Part shown: in pieces, positions 46,224 through 55,339 of the stretch
Position numbering within the stretch: the stretch's first letter is position 1
Layout of the letters: every line of letters begins with the position of its first letter
DNA from: Hyphomonas sp.
GTDB taxonomy: Bacteria > Pseudomonadota > Alphaproteobacteria > Caulobacterales > Hyphomonadaceae
DNA: 64,000 bases
NCBI GenBank assembly: GCA_016124495.1
Contig: WGNP01000001.1
Span: 168,530-232,529 of the forward strand
Reading direction: 5' to 3'
Translations under genes and position numbers: made by a program
Notes under the pieces: model-generated
The model's database searches: none
Seen by the model: the letters and a program-made list of their open reading frames with translations, nothing else
What the model was told of the DNA's origin: nothing

Positions 46224-47396
46224 TCAGGCGAGGCTGCGCGAATCGAACAGGCGGCGGTGCTCTTCGAGGGCGAAGGTGTCGGTCATTCCGGCAATGTAGT
46301 CACATACGATCCGGGCCCGCAGCGCGTCCGGCGCAGGATCGGCCAGCCCGCCCCAGGGTGGCGGCAGGGTCTGGGGTTCGTTGAGGAACACCTCGAACAG
46401 GTCGGCCAACACGCGCTTCGCCTTCGAGCGCATCCGGTTAACCCGGTAGTGCTTGTACATCCGGGCATAGAGAAAGGCGCGGAGGGCGCGTTGCGGCCCC
46501 TCCAGGGCTCCGGAGAACGCGATCAGCGGCACATCCATCGCGCGTACATCAGCAGCGGTCTTCGGCTTGTGACGCTTCACCCGCGCGCGGGTCTCGTCGA
46601 CGAGATCATTGATCCACAGGCCAATCAGCCGTCGCACGGCTTCGTAGGTGACCATCCGGTCGTCGATGCCCGGAAACTCGATCCGTACGCCCCGGAACGC
46701 GTCGCCCACGACCGGCAGGTCCATCAGGTCCTCGACGGTGAACAGGCCGGCGGCGATGCCATCATCAATGTCGTGGTTGTTGTAGGCGATATCGTCGGAC
46801 AGGGCGGCCACCTGCGCTTCGGGACCGGCAAATTGGTCGATCTCAAGGTCGATCAGGTGGGCAAAGTCGCGAAACGCCGCCGGCAGGTCGTTCAGGGTCG
46901 TGTCCGGACCGGTCAGCGGGCCGTTGTGCTTGACGAGGCCCTCGAGGGTCTCCCAGCTGAGATTGAGCCCGTCGAACTGCGGATAGCGCCGCTCCAGCCG
47001 TGTGACGATGCGCAGCGACTGGGCGTTGTGGTCAAAACCGTCATAGGGCTTCATGCAGGCATCAAGCTGGTCTTCCCCGGCATGGCCGAAGGGGGGATGG
47101 CCAAGATCGTGGCAAAGGGCGAGGGTCTCGGCGAGGTCTTCGTCGAGCCCGAGCGTTCGGGCAATTGTGCGGGCGATCTGGGCGACTTCCAGCGTATGGG
47201 TCAGCCTTGTGCGGAAATGATCGCCCTCATGAGCCACAAAAACCTGGGTTTTCTGCTTCAGGCGCCGAAAAGCTGTCGCGTGGATTATGCGGTCCCGGTC
47301 ACGCTGGAACGGCGTGCGGGTCGCAGAAGGCGCCTCTTCGAAGAAGCGTCCGCGGCTGTCTTCGTGCCGGGTTGCGAACAAGGCTCTCTTTTCCAT
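46224..47396 (-). CDS. dgt: dGTP triphosphohydrolase-like protein Dgt
   Basis: This 390-residue HD-domain phosphohydrolase of the type 2 Dgt group has the metal-binding HD motifs RTRLTHTLEVAQ (first His) and LALCHDLGHPPFGHAGE (HD), followed by FDHNAQSLRIVT, LVKHNGP and DIAYNNHDIDDG with the final Asp. The N-terminal SRGRFFEEAPSATRTPFQRDRDRIIH is the deoxyguanosinetriphosphatase pattern. It degrades dNTPs. ATG at 47396 is preferred; an in-frame GTG nine codons upstream touches the divergent erpA start. Confidence 0.93.
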   Translation of the reverse strand: MEKRALFATRHEDSRGRFFEEAPSATRTPFQRDRDRIIHATAFRRLKQKTQVFVAHEGDHFRTRLTHTLEVAQIARTIARTLGLDEDLAETLALCHDLGHPPFGHAGEDQLDACMKPYDGFDHNAQSLRIVTRLERRYPQFDGLNLSWETLEGLVKHNGPLTGPDTTLNDLPAAFRDFAHLIDLEIDQFAGPEAQVAALSDDIAYNNHDIDDGIAAGLFTVEDLMDLPVVGDAFRGVRIEFPGIDDRMVTYEAVRRLIGLWINDLVDETRARVKRHKPKTAADVRAMDVPLIAFSGALEGPQRALRAFLYARMYKHYRVNRMRSKAKRVLADLFEVFLNEPQTLPPPWGGLADPAPDALRARIVCDYIAGMTDTFALEEHRRLFDSRSLA

Positions 47397-47423
47397 CGCG
47401 GTTTTAGTCCTTATGTTCTGCAC

Positions 47424-47765
47424 ATGACCGACATTTCTACACCGGATGTGACCCTTACAGCCTCGGCTGCGAAGCGGATTAATGCGATTCTCGCCAAACA
47501 GGACGGCGCGGCATTCCTGCGTGTATCGGTTGAAGGCGGGGGGTGTTCAGGCTTTTCCTACAAGTTCGATTTTGCACCTCAGGCCAATGCCGACGACCTC
47601 GTGATCGAGCGCGATGGCGCCCGGGTACTGATTGACGAGATGAGCCTCGGGTTCCTCAGGGGATCGGAAATCGACTTTGCCAACGAGCTGATCGGCGCCG
47701 CGTTCAGGATCAGGAACCCGAACGCGACTTCGGGGTGCGGCTGCGGGACCAGTTTTTCGGTTTAA
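47424..47765 (+). CDS. erpA: HesB/IscA-type iron-sulfur insertion protein (ErpA-like)
   Basis: This 113-residue A-type carrier has the three conserved cysteines, Cys41 (GGGCSGF), Cys105 and Cys107 (SGCGCGTSF). It also has the family stretches LTASAAKRINAIL, DDLVIERDGARVLIDEMSL and IDFANELIGAAFRI. It hands Fe-S clusters to apoproteins. The ATG at 47424 faces the dgt ATG across only 27 bases, so each promoter must lie within or over the neighbour's 5' end. No clear Shine-Dalgarno sequence is visible. Upstream in-frame codons antisense to dgt were rejected. Confidence 0.93.
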   Translation: MTDISTPDVTLTASAAKRINAILAKQDGAAFLRVSVEGGGCSGFSYKFDFAPQANADDLVIERDGARVLIDEMSLGFLRGSEIDFANELIGAAFRIRNPNATSGCGCGTSFSV

Positions 47766-48013
47766 TCCAGAGCATTCCGGCCATTGTGCCCGGCCTCCGG
47801 GACGGTAGTGTCTTCGAAGCTTCAAGTGAGACACATCCATGTTCGGCAAGCGCAAATGCGATGCACCCCCTGTCTTCAAGGATCCTGTAACCGCCGCGAC
47901 AGGGCTGCACGAGAGCAGCCGCACTGGCAGGGCTGCAATGCAAATCCGGCGCGGAACTGACCCCTGGCGGACTGCGCCCGCCAAACGCAGCTGCACTTGT
48001 CAGAGCCGCGCAG

Positions 48014-48622
48014 TTGCCGGACGCTGCCTGGCTGTACACCACCCAGCTCGATTGCAGCCGCTGCAGGAAGTCCTGTGATGTTCAGGTCGGCCGGCCCGCA
48101 ACCGGCCCGGCGCCCAACGCCATGGCGATTCGCTCCAAGGCCCGGCCGGATTTCTATGCCCTTCAGCACGCCTTCCTGCCGGAATGGTTCCTGACGATGC
48201 CGCAGGCGGCGATCTCGATCCTCAGCAGCAAGCTGGAAGGCTGGCAGACGCAGACAATGGCGCAGATTGGCGGCATGGTCGAGCGCACGCCGGGCGATCC
48301 GATGCCGATCCGGGATGTCCAGATCGTCGGCACGCCCGGGGACACCACGTCGGTGCAGCTGGATTTCATCACGCCCTGCCCGCCCATCGAAGCACACTAT
48401 GCCCTGCTCGTGGGCGGGCCCCGGCCATTTTACCTGCTGTCGGAGAAAACCCATCTGGGCGAAGACAAGCCGGTGGCCGACATGGCCGGACTGACGGAGT
48501 GGGCCTTCACCGATGCCGGGGCCACCCATATGGAGCACACGGCTATCGACCTGTTGCCGGATGTCTCGCGCAGCGCCTTCTTCACCTCGGCAGTAAACCT
48601 TCTGAAGCGCCGCCTCGCCTGA
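48014..48622 (+). CDS. Hypothetical protein, 5' end uncertain
   Basis: The frame gives about 202 residues from a TTG at 48014, with an early Cys cluster (DCSRCRKSCD) and no recognised domain. The body (residues about 50-202) has normal amino acid make-up, e.g. RPDFYALQHAFLPEWFL and FYLLSEKTHLG. No good start codon or Shine-Dalgarno is visible in this frame: the upstream codons stay open back to 47889 without ATG. An ATG at 47839 in another frame reads MFGKRKCDAPPVFKDP, so the true N-terminus may be reached by a frameshift. Function unknown. Confidence 0.55.
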   Translation: MPDAAWLYTTQLDCSRCRKSCDVQVGRPATGPAPNAMAIRSKARPDFYALQHAFLPEWFLTMPQAAISILSSKLEGWQTQTMAQIGGMVERTPGDPMPIRDVQIVGTPGDTTSVQLDFITPCPPIEAHYALLVGGPRPFYLLSEKTHLGEDKPVADMAGLTEWAFTDAGATHMEHTAIDLLPDVSRSAFFTSAVNLLKRRLA

Positions 48623-48671
48623 CGCAAGGACGCCAATTGCACTTCAGCGGGCCGGCCTTACACTGAGACGG

Positions 48672-49838
48672 ATGACTCAGCCCGCAGCCTTCACGATCAA
48701 TATACCCGATACGAAACTTGCCGCGATCCGCGCGCGGGTGGAAGCCTACAGCTGGTTTCCTGCCCCGGCGAACGAGCAGGGCTTTGCCTATGGCATGTCG
48801 ACACCGGTGATGCAGGACATCCAGCGCTACTGGCTGGAGACATATGACTGGCGAGCTGCAGAGGCGGAGCTGAACCGCTGGCCGCAGTTCACGGCCGAGG
48901 TGGACGGGCAGACCATTCACTTCGTTCATGTGGTGGGCGAAGCGAAAGGCAAGCGGCCGCTGCTGATCACACATGGCTGGCCGGGGAGCGTCTACGAGTT
49001 CTGGCAGGCCATCGGGCCACTGGCTTTTCCATCCGGGCACGGAGGACGGGCGGAAGATGCGTTTGATCTCGTGATCCCGTCCCTGCCCGGCTATGGATTT
49101 TCCGGCAAACCGGCTTCCCCGCTCGGCCAGCGGGCAACAGCTGCGCTGTGGGACAAGCTGATGCGCGACGTGCTCGGCTACCCGGCCTACCTCGCGCAGG
49201 GCGGCGACTGGGGCTCGATGGTGACGTCATGGCTCGGCAAGAACCATGGTACGGCAGACGGCAAGGGCGGCTGCAGGGGCATCCACCTCAACATGATGGC
49301 GATGCGTCCGACACCGGCCCTTCCCCAGACTGCCGAGGAAACCGCGTGGCTGCAGCGCTCGCAGATGATGATGCAGATGGAGGGCGCCTACCTGATGCAG
49401 CAGGCGACCAAGCCGCAGACGCTGGCGATGGCGCTGATGGATTCGCCGATGGGCACGGCTGCTTGGATCCTCGAGAAGTTCCATGGCTGGAGCGATCTTC
49501 GTGAGCGCGGTCTGCTGGAAGTCTACACCCGCGACCAGCTGCTGACGAACGTGATGATCTATCTCGTCAGCGACACTATTGCGACGAGCGTCTGGTACTA
49601 TAATGCCCTGTTCCAGGAGGGCGGCGCCAGCCTGCCCGAAGGCGAACGGTGCGAGACACCGACGGCGTTTGCGAGTTATCCTGGTGAGGAGTATATCCTC
49701 GCGCCGCCGCAGAGCTGGGCGAAGCGGGCCTACAATATCACGCGCTGGACGCAGCTGCCAAAGGGCGGCCATTTCGCAGCGATGGAAGTGCCGGAGATTT
49801 ACGTGGCCGACGTGCGCGACTGGGCTCGCGTCGCGTGA
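48672..49838 (+). CDS. Epoxide hydrolase family protein
   Basis: This 388-residue alpha/beta hydrolase has an N-terminal EHN domain (about 1-105, with AYSWFPAPANEQGFAYG). The oxyanion-hole motif is HGWPGS, the nucleophile Asp is in GGDWGS, the lid region carries SDTIATSVWYYNALF, and the catalytic His is in KGGHFAAMEVPE. Members of this microsomal-type group hydrolyse epoxides through an ester intermediate. The natural substrate is unknown. It is convergent with the Psd-like gene 14 bases on. Confidence 0.92.
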   Translation: MTQPAAFTINIPDTKLAAIRARVEAYSWFPAPANEQGFAYGMSTPVMQDIQRYWLETYDWRAAEAELNRWPQFTAEVDGQTIHFVHVVGEAKGKRPLLITHGWPGSVYEFWQAIGPLAFPSGHGGRAEDAFDLVIPSLPGYGFSGKPASPLGQRATAALWDKLMRDVLGYPAYLAQGGDWGSMVTSWLGKNHGTADGKGGCRGIHLNMMAMRPTPALPQTAEETAWLQRSQMMMQMEGAYLMQQATKPQTLAMALMDSPMGTAAWILEKFHGWSDLRERGLLEVYTRDQLLTNVMIYLVSDTIATSVWYYNALFQEGGASLPEGERCETPTAFASYPGEEYILAPPQSWAKRAYNITRWTQLPKGGHFAAMEVPEIYVADVRDWARVA

Positions 49839-49851
49839 GCGCCTTGACGGA

Positions 49852-50751
49852 TCAGTCACTCTCGCCGTGCTTGCGCGCCGCTTCGCGCAGGCGGGCAAAG
49901 ATCGCGGCGGGGTCTTCCGGGGCTTCGACTTCGTCCGGTTCCGGATAATCGTCGAAGAAGTCCTCTTCCCCGGCCGCCACCTCGGCAACCGTGGGCGCCG
50001 CCGCGACGGTCGCAGGCTGCGGCTCCGGCACCAGGATTTCTGGCACCTCGATCACCAGGTCGTCTTCAAACCCGGCACGCAGCCTCCCGATCACGGTCTC
50101 GCCCCCAATCAGCGTCTGCCCCGGCCACACGAGTATGTTCAGGCTGGCGGGCAGATAAAGGTCGCACCAGCCACCCAGCCGCCGGGTCCCGAACGCGCGG
50201 CCGAGACGCACGACATCTCCGGTCTCGACATCCAGCTCGATGCGCGGACCAAAACCGCCAGTCGACAGCGCAAGACCTGCTTGCTCGCCGGCGCTTTCAA
50301 ACGACACATAGGCGCGCGTCAGCCCCTCATCGTCCGGACGCAGCGCCATTGGAACCGAAGGCTCGCCTTGCGCAAGCGTGATCAGGTCAACCCCGCCGGC
50401 AATCGGCGTGTAGAGTTTGTTGGTCGTCAGCGGCGAAGAGGTTATCCGTATCCGGACATAACTGCCCGGTGAGAGACGCAGCGCCGTGGGCGGCTCTTCG
50501 CCCTGGATGCTCAGCACTATACCATCACACGGCGCCACCACGCCGTCCGCCAGGTCCGGCGGAGAGCGGCGCGACCAGCGGCCCGCCGCCAGCGCCGCAA
50601 CCATTGCGGCAAAGCCGATCCAGAACAGGGGGCCCCAGATCCAGCCCAGCAGCAGGGATGCCAGGAAAGCCGCCGCCGCTGCGGCCACGCCTTCCCAATC
50701 GAATACGACATTCAGCCACGGCATGGAGCGGCGCTCGATTTCATCCGGCAT
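49852..50751 (-). CDS. Degenerate phosphatidylserine decarboxylase-like membrane protein
   Basis: This 299-residue protein has two N-terminal hydrophobic spans (about 18-60). The middle follows the short-form Psd fold: DGVVAPCDGIVLSI, then SSPLTTNKLYTPIAGGV where true enzymes have SPFDVHVNRxPxxGxV, and a FGTRRLGGWCDLYLP segment where they have FGSR. The catalytic Asp/His and the self-cleaving Ser are thus all missing, so pyruvoyl formation is not expected. A roughly 60-residue acidic tail follows. AAAGGAG precedes the ATG at 50751. It may be a structural or regulatory homologue. It lies next to an ABC exporter. Confidence 0.72.
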   Translation of the reverse strand: MPDEIERRSMPWLNVVFDWEGVAAAAAAFLASLLLGWIWGPLFWIGFAAMVAALAAGRWSRRSPPDLADGVVAPCDGIVLSIQGEEPPTALRLSPGSYVRIRITSSPLTTNKLYTPIAGGVDLITLAQGEPSVPMALRPDDEGLTRAYVSFESAGEQAGLALSTGGFGPRIELDVETGDVVRLGRAFGTRRLGGWCDLYLPASLNILVWPGQTLIGGETVIGRLRAGFEDDLVIEVPEILVPEPQPATVAAAPTVAEVAAGEEDFFDDYPEPDEVEAPEDPAAIFARLREAARKHGESD

Positions 50752-50780
50752 GACTTCGCTCCTTTCGCGGCTTCCCAGCC

Positions 50781-52625
50781 TCAGGTCAGGGCCAATGCAG
50801 CATCCGTGCTACGCGCCTGCCTTTGCCACATATCAGCATATTTGCCGCCTTTTGCCAGCAGCGCGGCATGGTTACCGCGCTCAATCACTCGTCCGGCCTC
50901 GAGGACGATGATCTCGTCCGCCGAAATGACGGTCGAAAGCCGGTGCGCCACCATCAGGGTCGTCCGGCCGGCAGAGGCATGCTCCAGCGCGTCCTGAACG
51001 GCAGCTTCTGTGGCACTGTCGAGCGCGCTGGTCGCCTCGTCGAGCACGAGGATGGCGGGGTCTGCGAGCACGACCCGGGCGATGCCGACACGCTGTTTTT
51101 CGCCGCCGGAAAGTTTCAGGCCGCGCTCGCCGACGCGGGTGTTCCAGCCGTCCGGCTGGCTCTCGATGAAGTCGAGCAGCTGCGCGCCGCGGGCCGCGTC
51201 GCGGATTTCCGCCTCCGTCGCACCGGGGCGTGCATAGGCGATGTTGGCGCGGATCGTGTCGTTGAACAATACAACATCCTGCGGCACGAGGCCGAGGGCC
51301 GCGCGCAAAGATTCCTGCGTCACCGTGCGCACATCCTGCCCGTCAACCAGGACCCGCCCGCCATCGGTATCGTAGAAACGGAACAGCAGTTTCAGCAGCG
51401 TCGACTTGCCGGCACCCGACGTGCCGACGAAGGCGATCTTGCCGCCGGCGGGCACGTCGAAGCTGATATTCTGAACACCAACGGACCGGCCTTCGTGATT
51501 GAAGGAAACATCCTCGAACGTTACCCGGCCTTGCGGTTTGGAGAGCACCGCGGCGTCCGGCACATCTTCAACTTCCGGCACCATCGCCAGCAGGCCGTGC
51601 AGCTTTTCGAGGTCCACCGCACCCTGCTTGATCTCGCGCCATGCCCATCCAAGAATGTTCAGCGGCGCGTAGAGCGACAGCAGCATCAGCATCACCGCCG
51701 TGAGGTCGCCGATCTGCATCCGGCCTTCGATGACGTTCAGCGCTGACAGCACCATCACCGCGAGCAGGCCAAGGTTCATCACCAGCGCCTGCACCGTGTT
51801 CAGCACATACATGCTGCGCATCGTGTCGACATAGTGGACGTTGTAGTCGCCCATCGCCCTGTCGAACCGTGCGGTCTCGCGCGTTTCTGCCGCAAAGGAT
51901 TTGACGGTTTCGAAATTGGTCAGGATGTCCACGGAGGTTGCGCGGAAATGGGTGTCGGCTTCGTTCATTTTCCGGCGCTGGCGCACGCGCCATTCTGTGA
52001 TGACAACCGTGCAGATCACATACAGGACAATCGTCGCGACCGCGATCAGGGCGAGCCGGTAGTCATAGGCGACGCCGAGCGCGATGGCGGCCAGCACGAG
52101 ACGGATCAGGGTCGGGCCGATATTGAAGGCGAGGAAGCGGATCAGGTAGTCGATCGCCCCTGCCCCGCGCTCAATGACCCGGTTCAGGGCGCCGGTACGC
52201 CGGGTCTGATGGAAGTTCAGTGACAGGCCGAGGGCGTGGCCAAACGCGTCCACGCTCGCCACACGTTGGGCGTCCTGGCTGACCGGCGCGAACAGCCAGT
52301 CCCGGGCCTGCGGCAGCGCGGCCGCTGCGAATCTCAGGATCAGCCCATACGTCAGCCAGAGCGCCGCAACGGCAAAGCCGCCGCCCGCCCCCTGAGCCAC
52401 AACCTGGTTGATCGCGTGGCCCATCACCAGCGGCGAGACGACCTCCAACACCGACGCGGCGAGCGTCAGCACCACGGCCGCCGCCATGATCGGGCGCCAT
52501 TTTGCCAGTTCCGGCCGCCAGAGCAGCTTCAGGATACGCAGGATCGAAGCCCAAAGGCCCCCATCTGCACTCTCGATCCGGTCGTGGTTTTCGGGTGCCT
52601 GTGCGGCATGTGCATGTGAACTCAT
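50781..52625 (-). CDS. ABC exporter, Atm1/heavy-metal type
   Basis: This 614-residue half-transporter has an N-terminal six-span membrane domain (about 45-330) and a nucleotide-binding domain with Walker A GTSGAGKST, Q-loop region GLVPQDVVLFND, signature LSGGEKQRVGIAR, Walker B ILVLDEATSALD and switch VAHRLSTV. The pattern matches Atm1-like exporters that move glutathione-linked species or confer metal tolerance in alphaproteobacteria. The substrate is inferred from family only. The ATG at 52625 was chosen to give a normal N-terminus, but no strong ribosome binding site is visible. It diverges from the LOG gene. Confidence 0.9.
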   Translation of the reverse strand: MSSHAHAAQAPENHDRIESADGGLWASILRILKLLWRPELAKWRPIMAAAVVLTLAASVLEVVSPLVMGHAINQVVAQGAGGGFAVAALWLTYGLILRFAAAALPQARDWLFAPVSQDAQRVASVDAFGHALGLSLNFHQTRRTGALNRVIERGAGAIDYLIRFLAFNIGPTLIRLVLAAIALGVAYDYRLALIAVATIVLYVICTVVITEWRVRQRRKMNEADTHFRATSVDILTNFETVKSFAAETRETARFDRAMGDYNVHYVDTMRSMYVLNTVQALVMNLGLLAVMVLSALNVIEGRMQIGDLTAVMLMLLSLYAPLNILGWAWREIKQGAVDLEKLHGLLAMVPEVEDVPDAAVLSKPQGRVTFEDVSFNHEGRSVGVQNISFDVPAGGKIAFVGTSGAGKSTLLKLLFRFYDTDGGRVLVDGQDVRTVTQESLRAALGLVPQDVVLFNDTIRANIAYARPGATEAEIRDAARGAQLLDFIESQPDGWNTRVGERGLKLSGGEKQRVGIARVVLADPAILVLDEATSALDSATEAAVQDALEHASAGRTTLMVAHRLSTVISADEIIVLEAGRVIERGNHAALLAKGGKYADMWQRQARSTDAALALT

Positions 52626-52740
52626 GCACGCCATATGGCGCGGAACGTTGGAAAACGAAACCCACCCGAAAAACACTGCCCGCCCCGATCCTGCGAAACC
52701 GTCTGGCAGAAGCGGGCAACGCTGCGTAAACTCCCGTGTT

Positions 52741-53331
52741 ATGGATGATATCAAGAACCACCCGACAACCTCCACCATCGGATCAATCTGCGTGTATTGC
52801 GGCGCGTCCGACAACGTGAACGCGATCTATATCCGTCTGGCCGAAGCGCTGGGCCGGGAACTCGCCGGCCGCGGCATCCGCCTCGTCTATGGCGGCGGCG
52901 GGGTGGGCCTTATGGGTGCCTGCGCCCGCGCAGCGAACGGCGCGGGCGGCGATGTGCTCGGCATCATGCCGCGCTTCCTGTTGCAGAAGGAACGTATCTT
53001 CATGGATGTGGAACACCGCATCGTCGAAGACATGCACACCCGCAAGATGATGATGTTCGAGGAGGCGCATGCCTTCATCGTGCTGCCCGGCGGCATCGGC
53101 ACACTGGAAGAAGCGGTTGAGATCCTTTCCTGGGCCCGGCTCGGCCTGCACGCAAAGCCCATGGCCTTCCTGGACGAGGACGGCTTCTGGCAGCCCTTCT
53201 TCGAGCTGATTGACCGGATCATCGCCGGCGGCTTCATTCCGGAGACGTTCCGGGACGCGCTGGTGCACAGCACCACGCCGCAGGCGGCGATCACCGCGCT
53301 GGAAGACCGGCGCGTGGTAATAGATCTGTAA
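52741..53331 (+). CDS. LOG family protein (cytokinin riboside phosphoribohydrolase-like)
   Basis: This 196-residue Rossmann-fold protein has VYCGAS near the N-terminus, GGGGVGLMG (about 54-62) and the LOG motif LPGGIGTLEE (about 117-126). LOG enzymes release adenine-type bases from nucleoside 5'-monophosphates, and bacterial members act as AMP or CMP nucleosidases. The ATG at 52741 gives the usual length; an antisense-overlapping upstream extension was rejected. It is divergent from the ABC exporter and convergent with a secreted hypothetical. Confidence 0.9.
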   Translation: MDDIKNHPTTSTIGSICVYCGASDNVNAIYIRLAEALGRELAGRGIRLVYGGGGVGLMGACARAANGAGGDVLGIMPRFLLQKERIFMDVEHRIVEDMHTRKMMMFEEAHAFIVLPGGIGTLEEAVEILSWARLGLHAKPMAFLDEDGFWQPFFELIDRIIAGGFIPETFRDALVHSTTPQAAITALEDRRVVIDL

Positions 53332-53346
53332 ACGGATCGAATTGGC

Positions 53347-54330
53347 CTACTCGAAGTCTCCGACCAGCAGAGGCTCCTCGATGGCCGCTTCCAGAGGTGC
53401 GTAGCGATCGATGATCTCCTGGCGCGCCGCAGCGCGCGCGGCCGCGTCGCCTTCGGCCAGAAACTTGTCCAGCTCATCTGCTTCCTTGCCGAGCGCTTCC
53501 TTCACAAGCTTGCCGCAATCATTCATGTTTCGCGCCTTGTTCACCGGACAGGATTTCAGCCAGGTTATCGGGCGATCCGACCATGGGTCGGCTTCAAAGC
53601 CTTCCCGCCGGAGCAGGACGAGCTTGTCGGCGGTCTTCTTGCAGGATCTCTTCACTTCCTTTTCGAAAGACCTGTACTCGTCCGGAAGTCCAAGCCCGCA
53701 AAAGGTTTCGACATTCCATACACTGACACTGATGGTTTTCTCTCGCCCGTTCTCGTCGAACGTATGCTTCTCGAGGTAATCTTGACCATACCAGTCTGAG
53801 ACCATATCACCGAGGTCCAGATCGCCGGGTGGTTCCTTTTCGAGCCGGATCACGTAGCGTTTACTCTTCAGATCGCTGAAGGCGGTGCCGGAAAAGAAGT
53901 TCAGGGTGTCGAGTGCCGGGTCCCAGGAAATCGCCCCGTCCTGCCCGGTTTCGGTGGTGATGGATTCAGCGGGGTTGACCTCGAGGCCATAGACCATGGA
54001 CGTCTCGGCGCTCCAGTTTCCTTCAACGCCCGTTATTGTGCCGGCGCCATGTGCGAGGCCGAACCGGCAATAGCCGTTCCACTGCGCGGTGCGCCAGTAC
54101 GCGGCGAAGCGTTCAAACCGTTCCTCATGCGGCGCAAACACTATCACGGAACAATCCCCGCCAGCGGTCGGCACGACGCGCTCACCGGGACGCAGGGGCA
54201 GTTCGATGCCGGTATAGTCCGGCGCCGCCGGGAGCGGCGCGGTTTCGGCAGTCGCCGCCAGGCCCGCTCCAAACGCGGCAAGCGACAGGGTAACAGATTG
54301 CAGTGTCCGGCGGGACCAGGAGTGTCTCAT
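53347..54330 (-). CDS. Secreted hypothetical protein
   Basis: This 327-residue protein begins with RRTLQSVTLSLAAFGAGLAATAETA, a Sec signal peptide with a likely cut after ATA. The mature part has five or six cysteines, an AYWRTAQWNGYCRFGLAHGAGTI stretch that looks like a MORN-type repeat unit, and a Lys/Glu-rich helical C-terminus (VNKARNMNDCGKLVKEALG onwards). No enzyme family is recognised. It is probably periplasmic. It lies 85 bases downstream of the start side of the metal hydrolase gene. Confidence 0.75.
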   Translation of the reverse strand: MRHSWSRRTLQSVTLSLAAFGAGLAATAETAPLPAAPDYTGIELPLRPGERVVPTAGGDCSVIVFAPHEERFERFAAYWRTAQWNGYCRFGLAHGAGTITGVEGNWSAETSMVYGLEVNPAESITTETGQDGAISWDPALDTLNFFSGTAFSDLKSKRYVIRLEKEPPGDLDLGDMVSDWYGQDYLEKHTFDENGREKTISVSVWNVETFCGLGLPDEYRSFEKEVKRSCKKTADKLVLLRREGFEADPWSDRPITWLKSCPVNKARNMNDCGKLVKEALGKEADELDKFLAEGDAAARAAARQEIIDRYAPLEAAIEEPLLVGDFE

Positions 54331-54415
54331 GACGAACGGCCTCAGTTCCCAGCCCTGGGGTTAGAGTTGAGGTGGTGGGCCGAGCTTGTCCAGTGGCCTG
54401 AATCAGGCGGGCAGA

Positions 54416-55258
54416 TTATTCCGCCGCGACCAGATTGAACTCAGCCTGCCAGTCCGCCATCAGGGCGCGGTTGTCGTGGTCCCAGGGGTGGAAGCCTGGC
54501 CTGAACCAGGTAATCCAGATCTTCCAGCCGCGACCGAAGAAGGCGGGGTCTTTCCAGAGGAACCGCTTGACGGCCTTTCTGGCTTCTTCAGGCGTGTAGC
54601 CGTCCGCGACCAGCATCGACGAGGCGAAGGTCGTGATGTTGCGCGGGAAAAAATATGAGATCAGCAGCATCGCAAGGCAGCGGCGGAAATAGCGGCGCCA
54701 TGCCGGCCAGTCCTTGGTGGCGATAAGGAAGACGTCGTAGGCCACGGCCTTGTGCTCGGTCTCTTCCATCGCATGCCAGCGCCAGAGATCGCGCAATGCC
54801 GGGTCGGTTTTCCTGAACAGGTCATCGTGCTGGGCGAACATGTCGGCGAGCATAGCGGTGAAATGCTCAAGGCAGATCGTCGACATCAACATACCGGCCG
54901 GGCCGCGCGAGCGGGCAAATGCGATCCGTTCCCGGATTTTTGTCTCGATCGCCTCGACCGGATACTTGCTGCGGTCGATCATCTTGTTGAGCATCAGGTG
55001 CTCGCGCGAGTGGATCGCCTCCTGGGCGATGAAGTCCTTTGCCTCCTTCGCCAGCTTGCCGCTGAGCTGGTCCTTGTAGCCGCGCACCGCGTCCATGAAG
55101 AGGCGCTCGCCATCCGGGAACGTCAGCGACAGGGAATTCATCACGGCCGTCGCGACCGGATCGCCGTCGAGCCAGTGGCCGGACTTCGCCGTGGCTACAT
55201 CAAAATGCAGGTCGCGGGGCAGAATGGTGAGGTCTTCAGGAGAGCGGGCGGCGGTCAT
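54416..55258 (-). CDS. Predicted metal-dependent hydrolase, PF10118-type ferritin-like
   Basis: This 280-residue helical protein carries metal-ligand motifs spread over four helices: FIAQEAIHSREH (Glu, His, Glu/His), TICLEHFTAML and WHAMEETEHKAVAYDVF, the usual PF10118 set for a di-metal site. The C-terminal half has a hydrophobic segment (LAMLLISYFFP) and Trp-rich WKIWITWFRPGFHPWD. The family's reaction is unknown, though it often sits beside a TetR regulator as here. The TetR gene starts 81 bases away, divergently. Confidence 0.85.
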   Translation of the reverse strand: MTAARSPEDLTILPRDLHFDVATAKSGHWLDGDPVATAVMNSLSLTFPDGERLFMDAVRGYKDQLSGKLAKEAKDFIAQEAIHSREHLMLNKMIDRSKYPVEAIETKIRERIAFARSRGPAGMLMSTICLEHFTAMLADMFAQHDDLFRKTDPALRDLWRWHAMEETEHKAVAYDVFLIATKDWPAWRRYFRRCLAMLLISYFFPRNITTFASSMLVADGYTPEEARKAVKRFLWKDPAFFGRGWKIWITWFRPGFHPWDHDNRALMADWQAEFNLVAAE

Positions 55259-55339
55259 CGGGCGAATCCTGCTGACAAGAGAGAAGTTCGGGACATAGTC
55301 TCAACCAAATTTCAGCCTTCTTAGCAGTTACTGACAAAA

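Noticed and set aside
46257..47423. In-frame upstream extension of the erpA gene to about 500 residues
   Set aside because: It runs antisense through the whole dgt gene; only residues from 47424 fit the A-type carrier family.
49852..50751. Calling this gene an active psd
   Set aside because: The self-cleaving Ser and the Asp/His pair are missing, so only homology is claimed.
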